From positions 124,001-188,000 of the forward strand of contig NW_026516721.1 in NCBI RefSeq assembly GCF_025766255.1: a stretch of 64,000 bases of DNA, written 5' to 3'. This DNA is from Zychaea mexicana. Lineage: Eukaryota > Mucoromycota > Mucoromycetes > Mucorales > Lichtheimiaceae. The notes beneath the pieces were generated by a model that was not told where the DNA came from, did no database searches, and saw only the letters and a list, made by a program, of their open reading frames with translations. Within the stretch, counting starts at the first letter, position 1. Every line of letters starts with the position of its first letter. Shown here piece by piece: positions 1 through 10,463 of this stretch. The position numbers were made by a program, and so were the translations under genes.

Positions 1-1292
1 ACACCGAAGCCATCGATGACTGCCCTGCTGGTAACATCATTGGTTTGGTTGGTGTCGATCAGTTCTTGGTCAAGTCCGGTACCATCACCACCTCCGAGGT
101 TGCCCACAACATGAAGGTCATGAAGTTCTCTGTCTCTCCTGTCGTGCAGGTTGCCGTCGAAGTCAAGAACGCCAACGACTTGCCCAAGCTCGTCGAAGGC
201 TTGAAGCGTCTCTCCAAGTCCGATCCCTGTGTCTTGACCTACACCTCTGACTCTGGTGAACACATTGTTGCCGGTGCTGGTGAACTTCACTTGGAAATTA
301 TCTTGAAGGATCTTGAGGAAGACCACGCCCAGGTCCCCATCCGCACTGGTGACCCCGTCGTCCAGTACCGTGAGACCGTCACTGCCGAATCCTCAATGGA
401 CTGCTTGTCCAAGTCGCCCAACAAGCACAACCGTATCTTCATGCGTGCCATGCCCTTGGATGACGAGCTTTCCAACGATATCGAACAGGCAAAGGTCGGT
501 CCCAAGGATGATTTCAAGGCTCGTGCCCGTATCTTGGCTGACCAGTACAACTGGGATGTCACTGAGGCCCGTAAGATTTGGTGTTTCGGTCCCGATGCCA
601 CCGGTCCTAACCTTGTTGTCGATGTCACCAAGGCTGTCCAGTACTTGAACGAAATCAAGGACTCCTGTGTCGCTGCCTTCCAGTGGGCCACCAAGGAAGG
701 TCCCCTTGCCGAAGAGAACTTGCGTGGCTGTCGCTTCAACATCTTGGATGTCGTCCTTCACGCTGATGCTATCCACAGAGGTGGTGGTCAGATCATCCCC
801 ACATTCCGTCGTGTCGTCTACGCTTCCATGCTTACCGCCAAGCCCGGTATCCAGGAACCCGTCTACCTCGTCGAAATCCAGTGCCCCGACTCTGCCATGG
901 GTGGTATCTACTCTGTTCTTAACCGTCGTCGTGGTATGGTCTTCTCTGAGGAGCAGCGCCCTGGTACCCCCATGATGAACATCAAGGCCTACATGCCCGT
1001 CAACGAATCGTTCGGTTTCACCGCTGATTTGCGTGCTGCCACTGCTGGTCAGGTAAAATATCATGAAGGAGGCTGAGCAGAGCGCATGTTGGTGTGTATA
1101 TGAATGAATTGTGAACTAACTTTCTTATTCATGTAGGCCTTCCCTCAAGCTGTCTTCGATCACTGGCAGGCCATGACCGGTGACCCATTGGAAGCCGGTA
1201 ACAAGGTCTACGATATCATCCGTAACGTCCGTAAGAGAAAGGGTCTTGTCGAAGATATCCCTGGTCTCGACAAGTACTACGACAAGTTGTAA
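1..1292 (+). CDS. EFT1: Translation elongation factor eEF2, C-terminal part
   Basis: This is the 3' end of the GTPase that drives ribosomal translocation in the cytosol. The 5' part lies outside the window; the reading frame enters at base 3 with [18 protein letters not shown], which is diagnostic for eEF2. There are two exons here, 1-1052 and 1137-1292, joined by an 84-nt GT-AG intron after the CAG codon. Domains III (end), IV and V are present. The diphthamide loop reads [15 protein letters not shown], with the modified His encoded at 774-776. The protein ends in GLDKYYDKL. Codon choice is strongly biased to C-ending and TTG/GGT codons, as expected of a highly expressed gene and unlike its neighbours. 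Identity is certain; the symbol follows the yeast name. Confidence 0.97.
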
Positions 1293-2296
1293 AATCGACA
1301 TACACTATCATTTCGTTCTCTTAGAGAACTCGTTTCTTTTGCATACAACAACAACAAAGATTTACACATATTTATTTTGCATTTTCTGGGAGCATATACT
1401 GTCTTCTGTTGCTTTCACTGACATTGGGATGGTATTTATCCAAGTGGGTTTGGTAACGGGTTTGGATTCAAGCAAGAATGCCTTATCCTTCTCTATACTG
1501 CAATACGTTTAAAAGCTGGTGTTTTATTTGACATCAGATCTAGGGAGTTTTGAGTGTCATATAAAAGCTTGACTAAGCAAGGGTAAGCAAGGGTAAGAAA
1601 GGGTAAGAAAGGGTAAGAATGAGTTTAAGAGATCTTAGGCGTGGAATCCAACGCCCATTATAGAACAGTTCATGCATGATCTTTTTATTGATTGCGCGAT
1701 GGTAATCGTTTGGTGAGTGAACAGGTGTCGTGTTTGTGTTGTTAGCGCGTTGGTTATGCTGTTCGTTCGTAAGCACCATTGAATAAAGCATAAGAAGAAA
1801 CGATACGGCAGTGAGTGTTATTCATTCTTTCGCTTTTGCACCAACACGCTCTTCCGATAATCATCCTCGTGTCCCACATCCAACAGTCTAAATAGTGTAA
1901 TGTCAATAGCGGCTGTCTCTTTGTTACCACTTCACTCCTTGCTTGATGAGTCACTACAAGGTTCGTGGTGCTGACATAGCTGGTGAGCTTTCCACAAAGA
2001 GACTTTTGTACAAATTTTGAGCTTAACAATGCGGTACTGTACATACTCTATGTGATTGTGCCTTGAAAGACGTCTTTACCTCTATCATCTTGTATAAGCT
2101 GCTCATATAGCCTAGTATCAAGCTGGAGAACGCTAAAGAACATGAATGCTTTGGTATTTCCATGCCGGTTCATCCTTCTTTCCCCACTCAACAAAAGGAT
2201 CATCCCTCTATTATAGAAAGTCTGACGAGCCTACTACAGAGATCTTTTTGCTCTAGGGACTTATTTGAACTGGACAATCTTTCTTTGGCTTTTGAT
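1293..2296. other. Intergenic, eEF2 downstream region
   Basis: No gene seen. It holds the eEF2 3' UTR and, at about 1577-1620, a short tandem array of a 10-base unit close to gggtaagaaa (about four copies). The open frames present are short and have no recognisable sequence. Confidence 0.5.
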
Positions 2297-2398
2297 ACGG
2301 ACACCCCCCTCTAATCCTTACGGACACCCCCTTCTATTTTTAATCCTCATCAGGTTACACACATCCTATAAATATATACTTGTGGGGGTGTCCGCAAG
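2297..2398. repeat. Short palindromic element with GGACACCCCC arms
   Basis: The motif CGGACACCCCC occurs twice directly (2297-2309 and 2318-2331) and once inverted as GGGGGTGTCCGCAAG (2384-2398). The second and third copies form a hairpin-capable pair, CTTACGGACACCCCC against CTTGCGGACACCCCC. This looks like the ends of a very small MITE or a solo remnant. No target duplication was established. Confidence 0.55.
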
Positions 2399-2642
2399 AT
2401 TATGAGTATACCTAAGTGGTGTGTTCTGTTATTTGCTATACCATATATTAACGGGAGAGCCATAAATCAAAGTGATGTAAAATATAATGTTCCTTTGTGG
2501 TATTGAGTAAATCTTATCAACATCGCTATTTAACACATGCCAGAATATATCAAATAACAATGAAATGTAGAGAGTGGTGTTCGAGAAGAGAGGGAATTAC
2601 TGTACAGGAAGTAGTAGAATGATTTTTCAGTCCGTCGTTATA

Positions 2643-3129
2643 CAGTGGTCCCCCGCTCTTTGCAGCAGCGGTTTTTGGTGAACTGCAAAAGATGAGGATG
2701 AGTATGAGATTTTACACAGACTGAGTCTATTATGTTAATCAAGTGTCAATGATAGTAAACCAATTAAAAGATATTGGTGCTGTGCTGAGGCTACTTATTA
2801 TAACTCCACTCTTATATAAAAGGCTGTCGTCTCACTTTTGATGTTTAAATACTGCACTATCGACACCTCCACACCACTATGGTAAAAGCGATATACCAAA
2901 AGCTTACTGAATAGCAAAGCAATGCTATCTATCAGCATTACATGTAGATGTCACTGGTTCGAAACTCTGTGTCCCAGGCTCCTGAGTTAATAGCGGAAAA
3001 TTGCAGGTCCCCATTTTTGGCCTGCAAAATGCAAAAAGTGAGGAAACTGCAATTTTATTAAGTGATGAGCGGGTGTGCTCCAAAAAAATCTGCAAAAACT
3101 GAGGATCTGCAAAAAGCGGGGGACCACTG
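2643..3129. mobile_element. TA-flanked MITE (pogo/Tc1-mariner type)
   Basis: A 487-bp element bounded by inverted terminal repeats. The left end is CAGTGGTCCCCCGCTCTT followed by TGCAG; the right end, read inward on the other strand, is CAGTGGTCCCCCGCTTTT followed by TGCAG, so 22 of 23 positions match. Both ends are flanked by TA (2641-2642 and 3130-3131), the target duplication of the Tc1/mariner/pogo superfamily. Near the termini, copies of tgcaaaa with tgagga recur. There is no transposase frame inside, so it is non-autonomous. It sits directly against the open frame of a sialate O-acetylesterase-like fragment at 3132. Confidence 0.8.
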
Positions 3130-3131
3130 TA

Positions 3132-3549
3132 AGCTCCAATCCTCATTGGATTGAAACAGGTGTACCATTTCATCAACATATTCTGGGTATGTTGACGGGG
3201 GGTCAGTCCAAGGATTGGTGTAAAAGGCACTCCCACGCATGTTGCTTTGGCCACTCATAACCCAAACGTCACCAACAAGAACATTGGTTGCATTGTCAAT
3301 GGTATAAGGCCCCCCAATTTCGAGTGAGAGAGTTTGACCATCAGATTGCTTGACCAACGCCGTGTTCGTAGTAAAATCTCGCTGTAGTACTTGAAAGCTA
3401 TTGACTTGAGAGTAGACGTGTTGCGATGCCTTTACAGAACGTAGTATAAGAATTGGAATTAAAATGGGTACCAGAATTAATGTAAGGCAGATAAAGGGAG
3501 AGAAAATTAATTGCTTTTGGGGATAGCTTTGATCGCAAACTTTTCTGCC
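3132..3549 (-). pseudogene. Sialate O-acetylesterase-like (SASA/SGNH) N-terminal fragment
   Basis: On the minus strand an open frame runs from just after a stop at 3550-3552 to the MITE edge at 3131. Its middle encodes NVLVGDVWVMSGQSNMRGSA, matching the GQSN(M) nucleophile block of carbohydrate O-acetylesterases (SGNH-type Ser hydrolases). Upstream of it lies a hydrophobic stretch (LTLILVPILIPILILRS) that could be a signal anchor, so the intact protein may have been a type II membrane or secreted esterase. The rest of the hydrolase (the later Asp/His block) is not found; past the MITE the frame soon meets a stop. I see no ATG in the fragment, so either an upstream exon exists or the gene is dead. 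The fragment is best read as a gene broken by the MITE. Confidence 0.6.
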
Positions 3550-3559
3550 CTAAGAGGTA

Positions 3560-5247
3560 TTTCATTTGCGAAAGAGCAGTGATTCAAAAGTTTGTAGTTA
3601 GATATAATATAACTCAATGCTAAGCACCTGTGGAAATAAGCTCATTACACAAAAAAAGAGAGCCCTCCTTCTCTCTAACTAAAAGAAGTAATATGTCTGA
3701 CCGCGGACATCGTTGATGCTAAGCTCAGTGCGTGGCAGCTTAAAAGTGTCGCACAAGCACAAAACAGTTTAGTGCTTATGCTTGTTGCGCTAACTATTAA
3801 CGGGAAATATCTACTCATTACATGCAATTATCAGAAATGACATAAATCAATTGTTAGGTGACTCACTGGTAGAATTGCTTAAGGTCCAATTTTTTTCATT
3901 GCCTTTTATACTCTGAAGACCAAGTACATTATATAGAGCCCGTTCATTCATGTTCTTTGCTATCACCGACACACATTCCACTACGCACTATCTGAAACCC
4001 AAGCTGCTCACCAAAAAAAAAAAAACAATTGAAAATTCATCACTGGTGCCAGCAGTTGTCCAATCTGAACGAATGGATAATAGCCTTTGCTGCTCAAAAA
4101 TTGTGATCATGTGGAAAGATGACCTGGACGATGACGAAGGGTGACGATCCTCCAAAAATAGGACGACATTGGTAAAAGGGGAGAGACATGGGCGAAAGTC
4201 CTAGAAGAGATGTACCCGCAACTTACTGCCGTGAAGGCCCCGGAGTGGTACTGGAAATGGGTGCTTCAGCTACTTGGCTAGTATGAAATATACACCCTGC
4301 TTTCTTTAAGGTTTATTTATCGGTCGCAACGACTCTTAAAACGTGTTATTCATAAGAAGAATAGCACATCGCGCGGAGATTGTCATGTTCACAGCATGCT
4401 TGGACAGGAATGATGCAAATGCCATCTGCAGACAAAAGGAGCTTAAAAAAACCATGTCACTTTATTGTTGCTGGACTAGAAGCTACAAACATTGCAATTT
4501 AGAAACATGTCAGAGCTAAATAAACAGTATTTCATAAACTTTTGACAAGGAACATCAGGTAGTCTATCAAGACGTTTATGTCATGGTTATAGCAGTACAG
4601 TAGCGTGACTCGACGTGCTGTGTGATCGTGATACATAGCCACATCATGCTTGTTCCCGGAATTACAGAAAAGCTCTACTATTTGCAGGTAGAATGAAGCT
4701 TGCCATGTCTCTATTGCTGGATTAGCTGCTGACATTGTCTTTTCTGAAACTTGTGTAAAACAGACAGCCAAGGTACCCTCAATATGTTGGAAGATACAAC
4801 AATGGATCATAAAACAGGCAATCTATGACCGATGGACTTATCGATCATCCATGGCAGTTCGCGCGCCCAAGGAAAATAAGCCTGCACATGCACGTATTAT
4901 ATCTTTCACAAGTATCCACGAATGGCACTTTTATGTAATGTGCTGTTTTTGAAGCTTCAATAGTATTTCAGTGCAATTTATCTATGCTGTACTACGTATA
5001 AAGTATATTTCATGAGACATATACAAAAGAAGGCCCACAGCAGCAGCAGCAGCATGTTAGGGCAGCAGCGTGATGATGGTGTCAGTAAATTTTGGTCAGT
5101 CCTCCACTGCTTATGCGCATGAGCTGCCCTCTGCAGCGGGGTCCCAAATAAACTAGCAAACATAAGCCCAATTGTACTAGCGTCCTTCAAAACCCTTCCT
5201 TCTTTTCTTATTACTCGCTACATTCTTTCCTATATCCCCGAATCGTC
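3560..5247. other. Intergenic stretch with no recognisable gene
   Basis: Moderately AT-rich. A minus-strand open frame at 4532-4810 (about 92 codons) and a plus-strand fragment near 4145-4280 ending in PEWYWKWVLQLLG are translatable but match nothing I recognise. They may be decayed transposon sequence. No tRNA or other RNA gene was seen. Confidence 0.4.
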
Positions 5248-6603
5248 ATGTCGAAACGCAATTCAAAACGATCATTATTACGAAAAGAACAGTCAGAAAG
5301 AGACAAAATGGCCCACCATGCCGATCGTTCGGTAATAATTCATATGAAAGAAAACAACAATGTCGACATTGATAGTATCCTGATACTTATTTGCCCACCC
5401 ACTTTTAGTATTATGGCCACATGGTTGCTTTTCAGCATATGCTCGGTGTGGCAAAACATCGAGGTTATCATGATACATCTACAGTGATACCTATGGAACT
5501 GATAGGTAACCTAAAAAGAAACTTTTCCCTTTGGGATGAAAATGGAACCCGTTAAGAAATCCATCCATCCATTCAGATGATGAACTACTACTACAACAAC
5601 AACAACAACAGCGGGAGTGACTTTAACTGTTTGCTACAGATTTCACTGCTGTTTTTATTGCAAGTCTTGTCAACCGCTACTCCTCATTACCATCATCGGC
5701 CTCCGAAGCCCTGCGCGCCAACGTTAAATTCATTCGAAAAACCCTTGCACGTGCTCAAATTTCATGCTCGTCCTTGATCCTTTGTCTCTGGTACATTGAT
5801 CACCTCCATCCGGGCTGCGGCAATGCTGCGAGTACTATCAGCAGCAACACGAACTGGACACCGCGTGACTTATTCGTGGCCAGCGTTATTGTTGCCGATA
5901 AGTTCCTGTAAGTGTCAATATATCTTTTTTTCAAGCAACTACGGATCCTGTAGCTACATATTATGTGTCTGGGGAGGAAAAGAAAATAGATATACCTATC
6001 AGTTAAAATGAGGATGACGACAATGACTGCTGGCGTTTTTAACTCCCTCCCTCTTCCATTGGACTCTATTTTATATTTAGTGCGGATGTGACATGGACCA
6101 ATGCTGACTGGGCCGATTTTACACAGCAATACAACTGCCAAGAGATCAACCGGCTTGAACAACGGTTTCTACGCGACATGCGGTACAAGTTGTTCGTGCC
6201 TGAACAAGCGTATTACGATTTCTGCAGCTACCTGGAATTCCGGCTGACTGTTGCTGGCCAACGGGGTTTGACGATGATTGTTCCGCTTTCGTATCGAGAC
6301 ATCCGCGTACTCAGCCAATCCTTGCTCCCTGTCTACGTGGAGCGCCTCCACCTGTCGCTGCGTCCATTCGAAGCAATGTGGCTCCTTGCCAAGACTGCGG
6401 CATCGATCTGTGCCATGTATGGGATGGCTGTCCTGACGGGTTATATCGTGTACCAGTATGCAGCTGCCCAGGTTGTTTCGGCAGTTCAGTACGTCCTTGC
6501 TTCGTATCAACAGCAAGCAGTGCTGCAGGAACAAATGCTGGTCATGGTGGCAGATACGTTAAGCAAAAACCTCGTCGTTGTACTTCCCCACAACGTCGAA
6601 TAG
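5248..6603 (+). CDS. Pho85-type (PCL1/2-like) cyclin
   Basis: Cyclins of this class bind a Pho85/CDK5-type kinase and steer it in cell-cycle entry, morphogenesis or nutrient signalling. The model has four exons: 5248-5331, 5409-5505, 5640-5907 and 6081-6603. All junctions are GT-AG and in phase, giving 323 residues. The basic N-terminus (MSKRNSKRSLLRKEQ) is followed by a cyclin box: MELIDFTAVFIASLVNRY, then ISCSSLILCLWYIDHL, then DLFVASVIVADKFLADVTW, then EINRLEQRFLRDMRYKLFV. The last third is hydrophobic and Gln-rich, without motifs I recognise. The start ATG at 5248 follows a stop-rich region and gives a clean phase-0 first intron. The family is clear from the cyclin box; the exact subtype is inferred. 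Confidence 0.85.
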
Positions 6604-7288
6604 TTTAGAACTTTTTTCTTTTATATATATATATATATACCCAACCAAGAATTTCCCTTGCTATAATTTGAACAGAAGATAGAAAAACCACGAGGCTTAT
6701 TACGTGAATTGCATTTCCACGTGATAGCGTTTGATCAACCCTTGTGACACCCAAACGACGACTTTCATTCATCATTGGGAAAGGAGGAACAGGACAAAGG
6801 GTCTCTTGATAGCAAAAAAGACGACGAGGAGTAGAAGGAGAACATGATCCTCCTTTTCTTGGATATCGAAAAGTGAATGTTCCATTCCATCGTTTCCATC
6901 GTGTCCATCCGGCCAAGTACTCACAAGGGAAAATAGGCAAAAGGAGAGAGAGAGAGATTTATACCATTGCTAATACTGCCACTACTGCCGCTGCCGCTAC
7001 TGCTAATGCTACTAGTGGCGATAATTGCGTAGTAATAGCAGTAGCAGATTTCCCTCCAGCAAGACTAATTGAGAAATTATTACTTGGTCTCTCTCGCTCT
7101 TTGAGTTTTTTTTTTTTTTTTTTTTTTGGAGCCCCTCCTTCGCACTTTAACTACAACTGCTAATAGAGCTGACCACTCTACAGCAATACTACCCTGTACA
7201 TATTACCAAAACTCCCTCCCCTCCCCCCTCACCCCTCCCCTCAAGCACGGGCAAAAAAAAAAAAAAGAAACCAGCCTATTAATTCAAC
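6604..7288. other. Intergenic region between cyclin and REEP genes
   Basis: Holds a (TA)n tract at about 6622-6639, a T run near 7108-7127 and C/A-rich tracts just before the REEP start codon, all typical of 3' and 5' flanks. No further gene seen. Confidence 0.5.
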
Positions 7289-8499
7289 ATGACGGAATCG
7301 TACCACTCATACCACGATCACGACCATCCGTACAACAACAACAATAACGCGGGTGTTGACTTTCGACTGCATGCCACCTCGAGTGCGATTGAACGCTTTC
7401 TGGAATCCTTAAATCGCCAGTCTCCGATCAACCTCGAATTCCTCACTCGACCGTTCGGTAAAGCATCCATAAGCCGTGTTCATTCGCTAGAGACAATCTA
7501 TGCCCAGTCACGGCTATTCCGCTTTCTTGTACGGAAAGGAGTCAATCCGATCCTTCTGTTTGTGAGCTTGACGGCAGGGATTGCAGGTGGAGTTCGGCGA
7601 TTTTACAAACAGTCAACACGGCTCGCGCTGAATCTCGTGGGTGTTGTCTACCCCGCTTGGCAGTGTTGGCGACTTGTTAAGGAGCAACAACAACAACAAG
7701 AAGAAGAAGTTGAAGAACAAGCAACACATGGCAGCAGCAGCAGCAGCAGTGCGGTTGAGCGTGAACGTGAGTACAAGTCATGGCTCACCTATTGGATTAT
7801 CTATGGCACGTTTCAAGGTAAGAAAGCCGTGGGATGTCGCTCGCCGGTCCTAGCAAAGTACTCATACTTTCTATTTTTAATACATTTTAAAAGTGCTCGA
7901 TAACTGGACATCCGATATCCTCTCATTATTCCCCAACTACAACGTCTACAAACTCGCCCTCTTGTACTGGTTACAAAGCCCGCATTCCAAGGGAGCATCG
8001 CTCCTCTGTCACCAAGTGATCCAGAAGCCCAATTATCCTGCTTCTGCTCCGCCTTACACACCTACAGCCTCGTACAGCATCCCTTCCTCCCCAGAGTCTC
8101 ACCATGCAGAAGATGTCGTTCTCCATGAGCACCAACACCACGACGACGACGACGACGACCACCACCACCACCACCCTCTGACGCTGACAATTGAACAACC
8201 TGCAAAATCTACTACTACTACTTCGATCCTTGATGGATACACCCCAACCCTGCAGCGGCAGGAACCATCCGTAATAACGGAGAAACAGCAGGTAAACCTA
8301 CATTTTGTGACATTTTGATAGTAGGACTTTTTTATGCTCCTCTCCCCCCCCCTGCGCACGGCTTTTTTTCCCTTCCCTGTTTACCTTTGCTCTCCGTGCA
8401 CACACACACACGACAACCTGTGATCCCAAAATATAACTCCGTCGCGCATTTATGATCTAGGAACAATATCCGCTACTCGAAGCAGAAGCTGCATGGTAA
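7289..8499 (+). CDS. REEP/Yop1-type ER membrane-shaping protein (TB2/DP1/HVA22)
   Basis: Proteins of this family insert hairpins into the ER membrane and curve it into tubules. Exons are 7289-7817, 7894-8291 and 8461-8499; all are in phase, giving 321 residues. The TB2/DP1/HVA22 signature is visible in two parts: LALNLVGVVYPAWQCWRLV (about residues 112-130), then KSWLTYWIIYGTFQVLDNWT and KLALLYWLQSPHSKGA after the first intron. Between the two parts is an insertion of about 35 residues rich in Gln, Glu and Ser, unusual because it falls inside the domain. A hydrophobic segment NPILLFVSLTAGIAGGV precedes the domain. The C-terminal tail has Asp and His runs and ends in a 13-codon last exon. The gene converges on the small minus-strand gene downstream. 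Confidence 0.88.
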
Positions 8500-8968
8500 A
8501 AAAAAACTGTTTCTATCTCTCATCAACAAGACACCTCATCACCGTCATTTTTTTCTTTTGTCGAATCCCTCCTCTTTTACCCGCTCATCCCTCTCTTCCT
8601 ACTCCAACATCCCATCCTCAGAAAGACACACTCGACTCACAGTCAATATATATATATATATGTTTATGTTTTTTTTAATATAATTTCATTGTATACAATA
8701 TCTAATATATCATGATTATTTACAAAGTGCGCGTTTTAGATTGTACAAAGAACGTCTTGAAAAAAACAGAAAGAGAAAGAGAGTGTGTGTGTGTGTGTGC
8801 TTTTTTGGTATATATGTAAAAGATGTATGTGAGAAATACAAGCAGGGTGTCTGGGATATGTAAAAGTTGCTCAGATGAGGGGGTGACCGAAGAGGAGGTC
8901 ATCAAGGTAGAGGAGTTGTCGGAGGAGTGTGTGTGTGTGTGTGTGTGTAAAGGGAACGACAGGAAGTC

Positions 8969-9146
8969 TTAGCACGTTGATGCCATTAGAATATTGCGTT
9001 CTTGATGCGGTTTGCAGTGGCGTCCGTAATTGGTGGAAAGCTGCGTAAAGAAAAGCGGACCCGTATATTTGTCACCCAATGCAAGCTGCGTGTCGATCCT
9101 CAGGTTGGTGTTTCGTGGTTTCTTCATCGTGGTGGTTGTGCTTGTG

Positions 9147-9181
<35 letters not shown>

Positions 9182-9445
9182 CTTTCGGTGTCGTTGTTGT
9201 TGTTGTTGTTGTTGTTGTTGCTGCTGCTGGATCTGGTATGATCGGTCGTATTCCGAAGGACTATGCGTGTAACGTACAGTGTCGACACCACTAAAGCGAA
9301 CACTTTTCTTCTTGCGTTGACTAGAGGCAGTGGTATTGGTGGTATTGGTGGTTGTGGTTGCAGGTGAATTGGTATGGCTAGTAGAGTTGCGCAAGGCAAG
9401 AATGACGCGTCGATTGACGAAAAAGTAAGAGGCTTGGAAGAACAT
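8969..9445 (-). CDS. Small uncharacterised protein with RVxF-like motif
   Basis: A single-exon frame of 158 residues. I do not recognise the family with certainty. Its centre reads KKKSVRFSGVDTVRYTHSPS followed by EYDRSYQ. KSVRF fits the RVxF consensus used by many regulators to dock on protein phosphatase 1 (Glc7), and a short conserved block with Tyr and an EYDR tail is a pattern I associate with small fungal regulatory proteins. A poly-Gln run and a poly-Ala run follow, then a basic segment and DTQLALGDKYTGPLFFTQL. The ATG at 9443-9445 was chosen because upstream lies a (GTGA)n repeat that would otherwise be translated. A PP1-binding role is inference from the motif only. Confidence 0.6.
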
Positions 9446-9454
9446 TGTGTGAGT

Positions 9455-9503
9455 AAGTGAGTGAGTGAGTGAGTGAGTGAGTGAGTGAGTGAGTGAGTGA
9501 GTG
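9455..9503. repeat. (GTGA)n tetranucleotide microsatellite
   Basis: About twelve near-perfect copies of gtga/gagt directly upstream of the start codon of the small minus-strand gene. It is likely length-variable between strains. Confidence 0.85.
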
Positions 9504-10463
9504 AAAGTGTAAAAGTAGTGTGTGTGTGATACAGAGCAAAATGTCAAAACAGCGAGAAAGGTGGTTAGTATTTATACGTTATGTGGGAATTGGTGTGGAT
9601 CCCAATTCCGGTGTGTCTCTGCATGTTGATGATATATGCCTGGTTTGTCATGCATGGCCCTGAACTTCTTGGCAAATTCGATAGTAGAAAAAAAGAAAAT
9701 TTGGTTAGGGGGGGGAGGAGAGGAGAGGGGTGAGAGTGAGAAGTGGGATGAGTTCTTGGCATCGTGTTTAAAACTACGAGCAGCAGCAGCAGCAGCAGCA
9801 GCAAGGCAGCAGCAGCAAGGCAAAGAGAGAGAGAGAGAGTGTGTGTGAGCTGATTAGTGTGTGAGTGGAGGTATGATATTAGCAGTAAGTGGGTAAGTAA
9901 TAGGCATCAACATCGTGCTAGTCCAACAACAAACTCAAACAAAACTGTGGCGTGACAAAATGCAGCATACATAACTCAAATTTCTTTGTATGTAATCATG
10001 GTAAACAAGACTGTATGTACGCTACCAAGTAGAGCGCATATGAGCCGACAAGGAAGAAAAAACTGTGGTCTGAGGTTGCGCAAATCACGCCAGTTGGTTC
10101 AGCTATTAGAACAAATAAATTCCTTATTAACAACAAGATGGATCAGGCACGTAGATCACTCTTAAGGAGTGTTCACCCACCAGCACCACCAGCAACAGCA
10201 ACAGCAACAACAGCATTAATGAAAAATACGGTTTTTTTCCAACAGCGACTCTACTTTCTAGTTGTTTTGTTCGTTTAATAAAGGCAAAGGAAAAGGTGCC
10301 TGTTTGTGTTCATAATAAAAGTAAGTGCGGTAATATACAACTTGAGATTGATTGGCTGGCCTGGTTTGGGGGTGGGGTGGGGGGGAGGGGAAGGAGGGAA
10401 AGGGGACAGCTTTTAAATGTTGTGGGGGAACGGGGATCCATGTTGCTTTTTGTTTTCTGTCTA
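9504..10463. other. Intergenic region with simple repeats
   Basis: Contains G-rich and GA-rich tracts, a (CAG)n run near 9779-9820 and (GTGT/GAGA) tracts. It should include the promoter of the small gene and the 3' UTR of the Kelch-BTB gene. No coding sequence supported. Confidence 0.5.

Noticed and set aside
393..1064. Long minus-strand open frame opposite eEF2
   Set aside because: Shadow of the strongly codon-biased eEF2 gene; no independent coding signature.
4532..4810. 92-codon minus-strand frame
   Set aside because: No homology recognised, no ATG context or introns to support a gene.
9002..9399. Several open frames in other phases across the CAG/GTT repeats
   Set aside because: Frames stay open only because of trinucleotide repeats in the real minus-strand gene.
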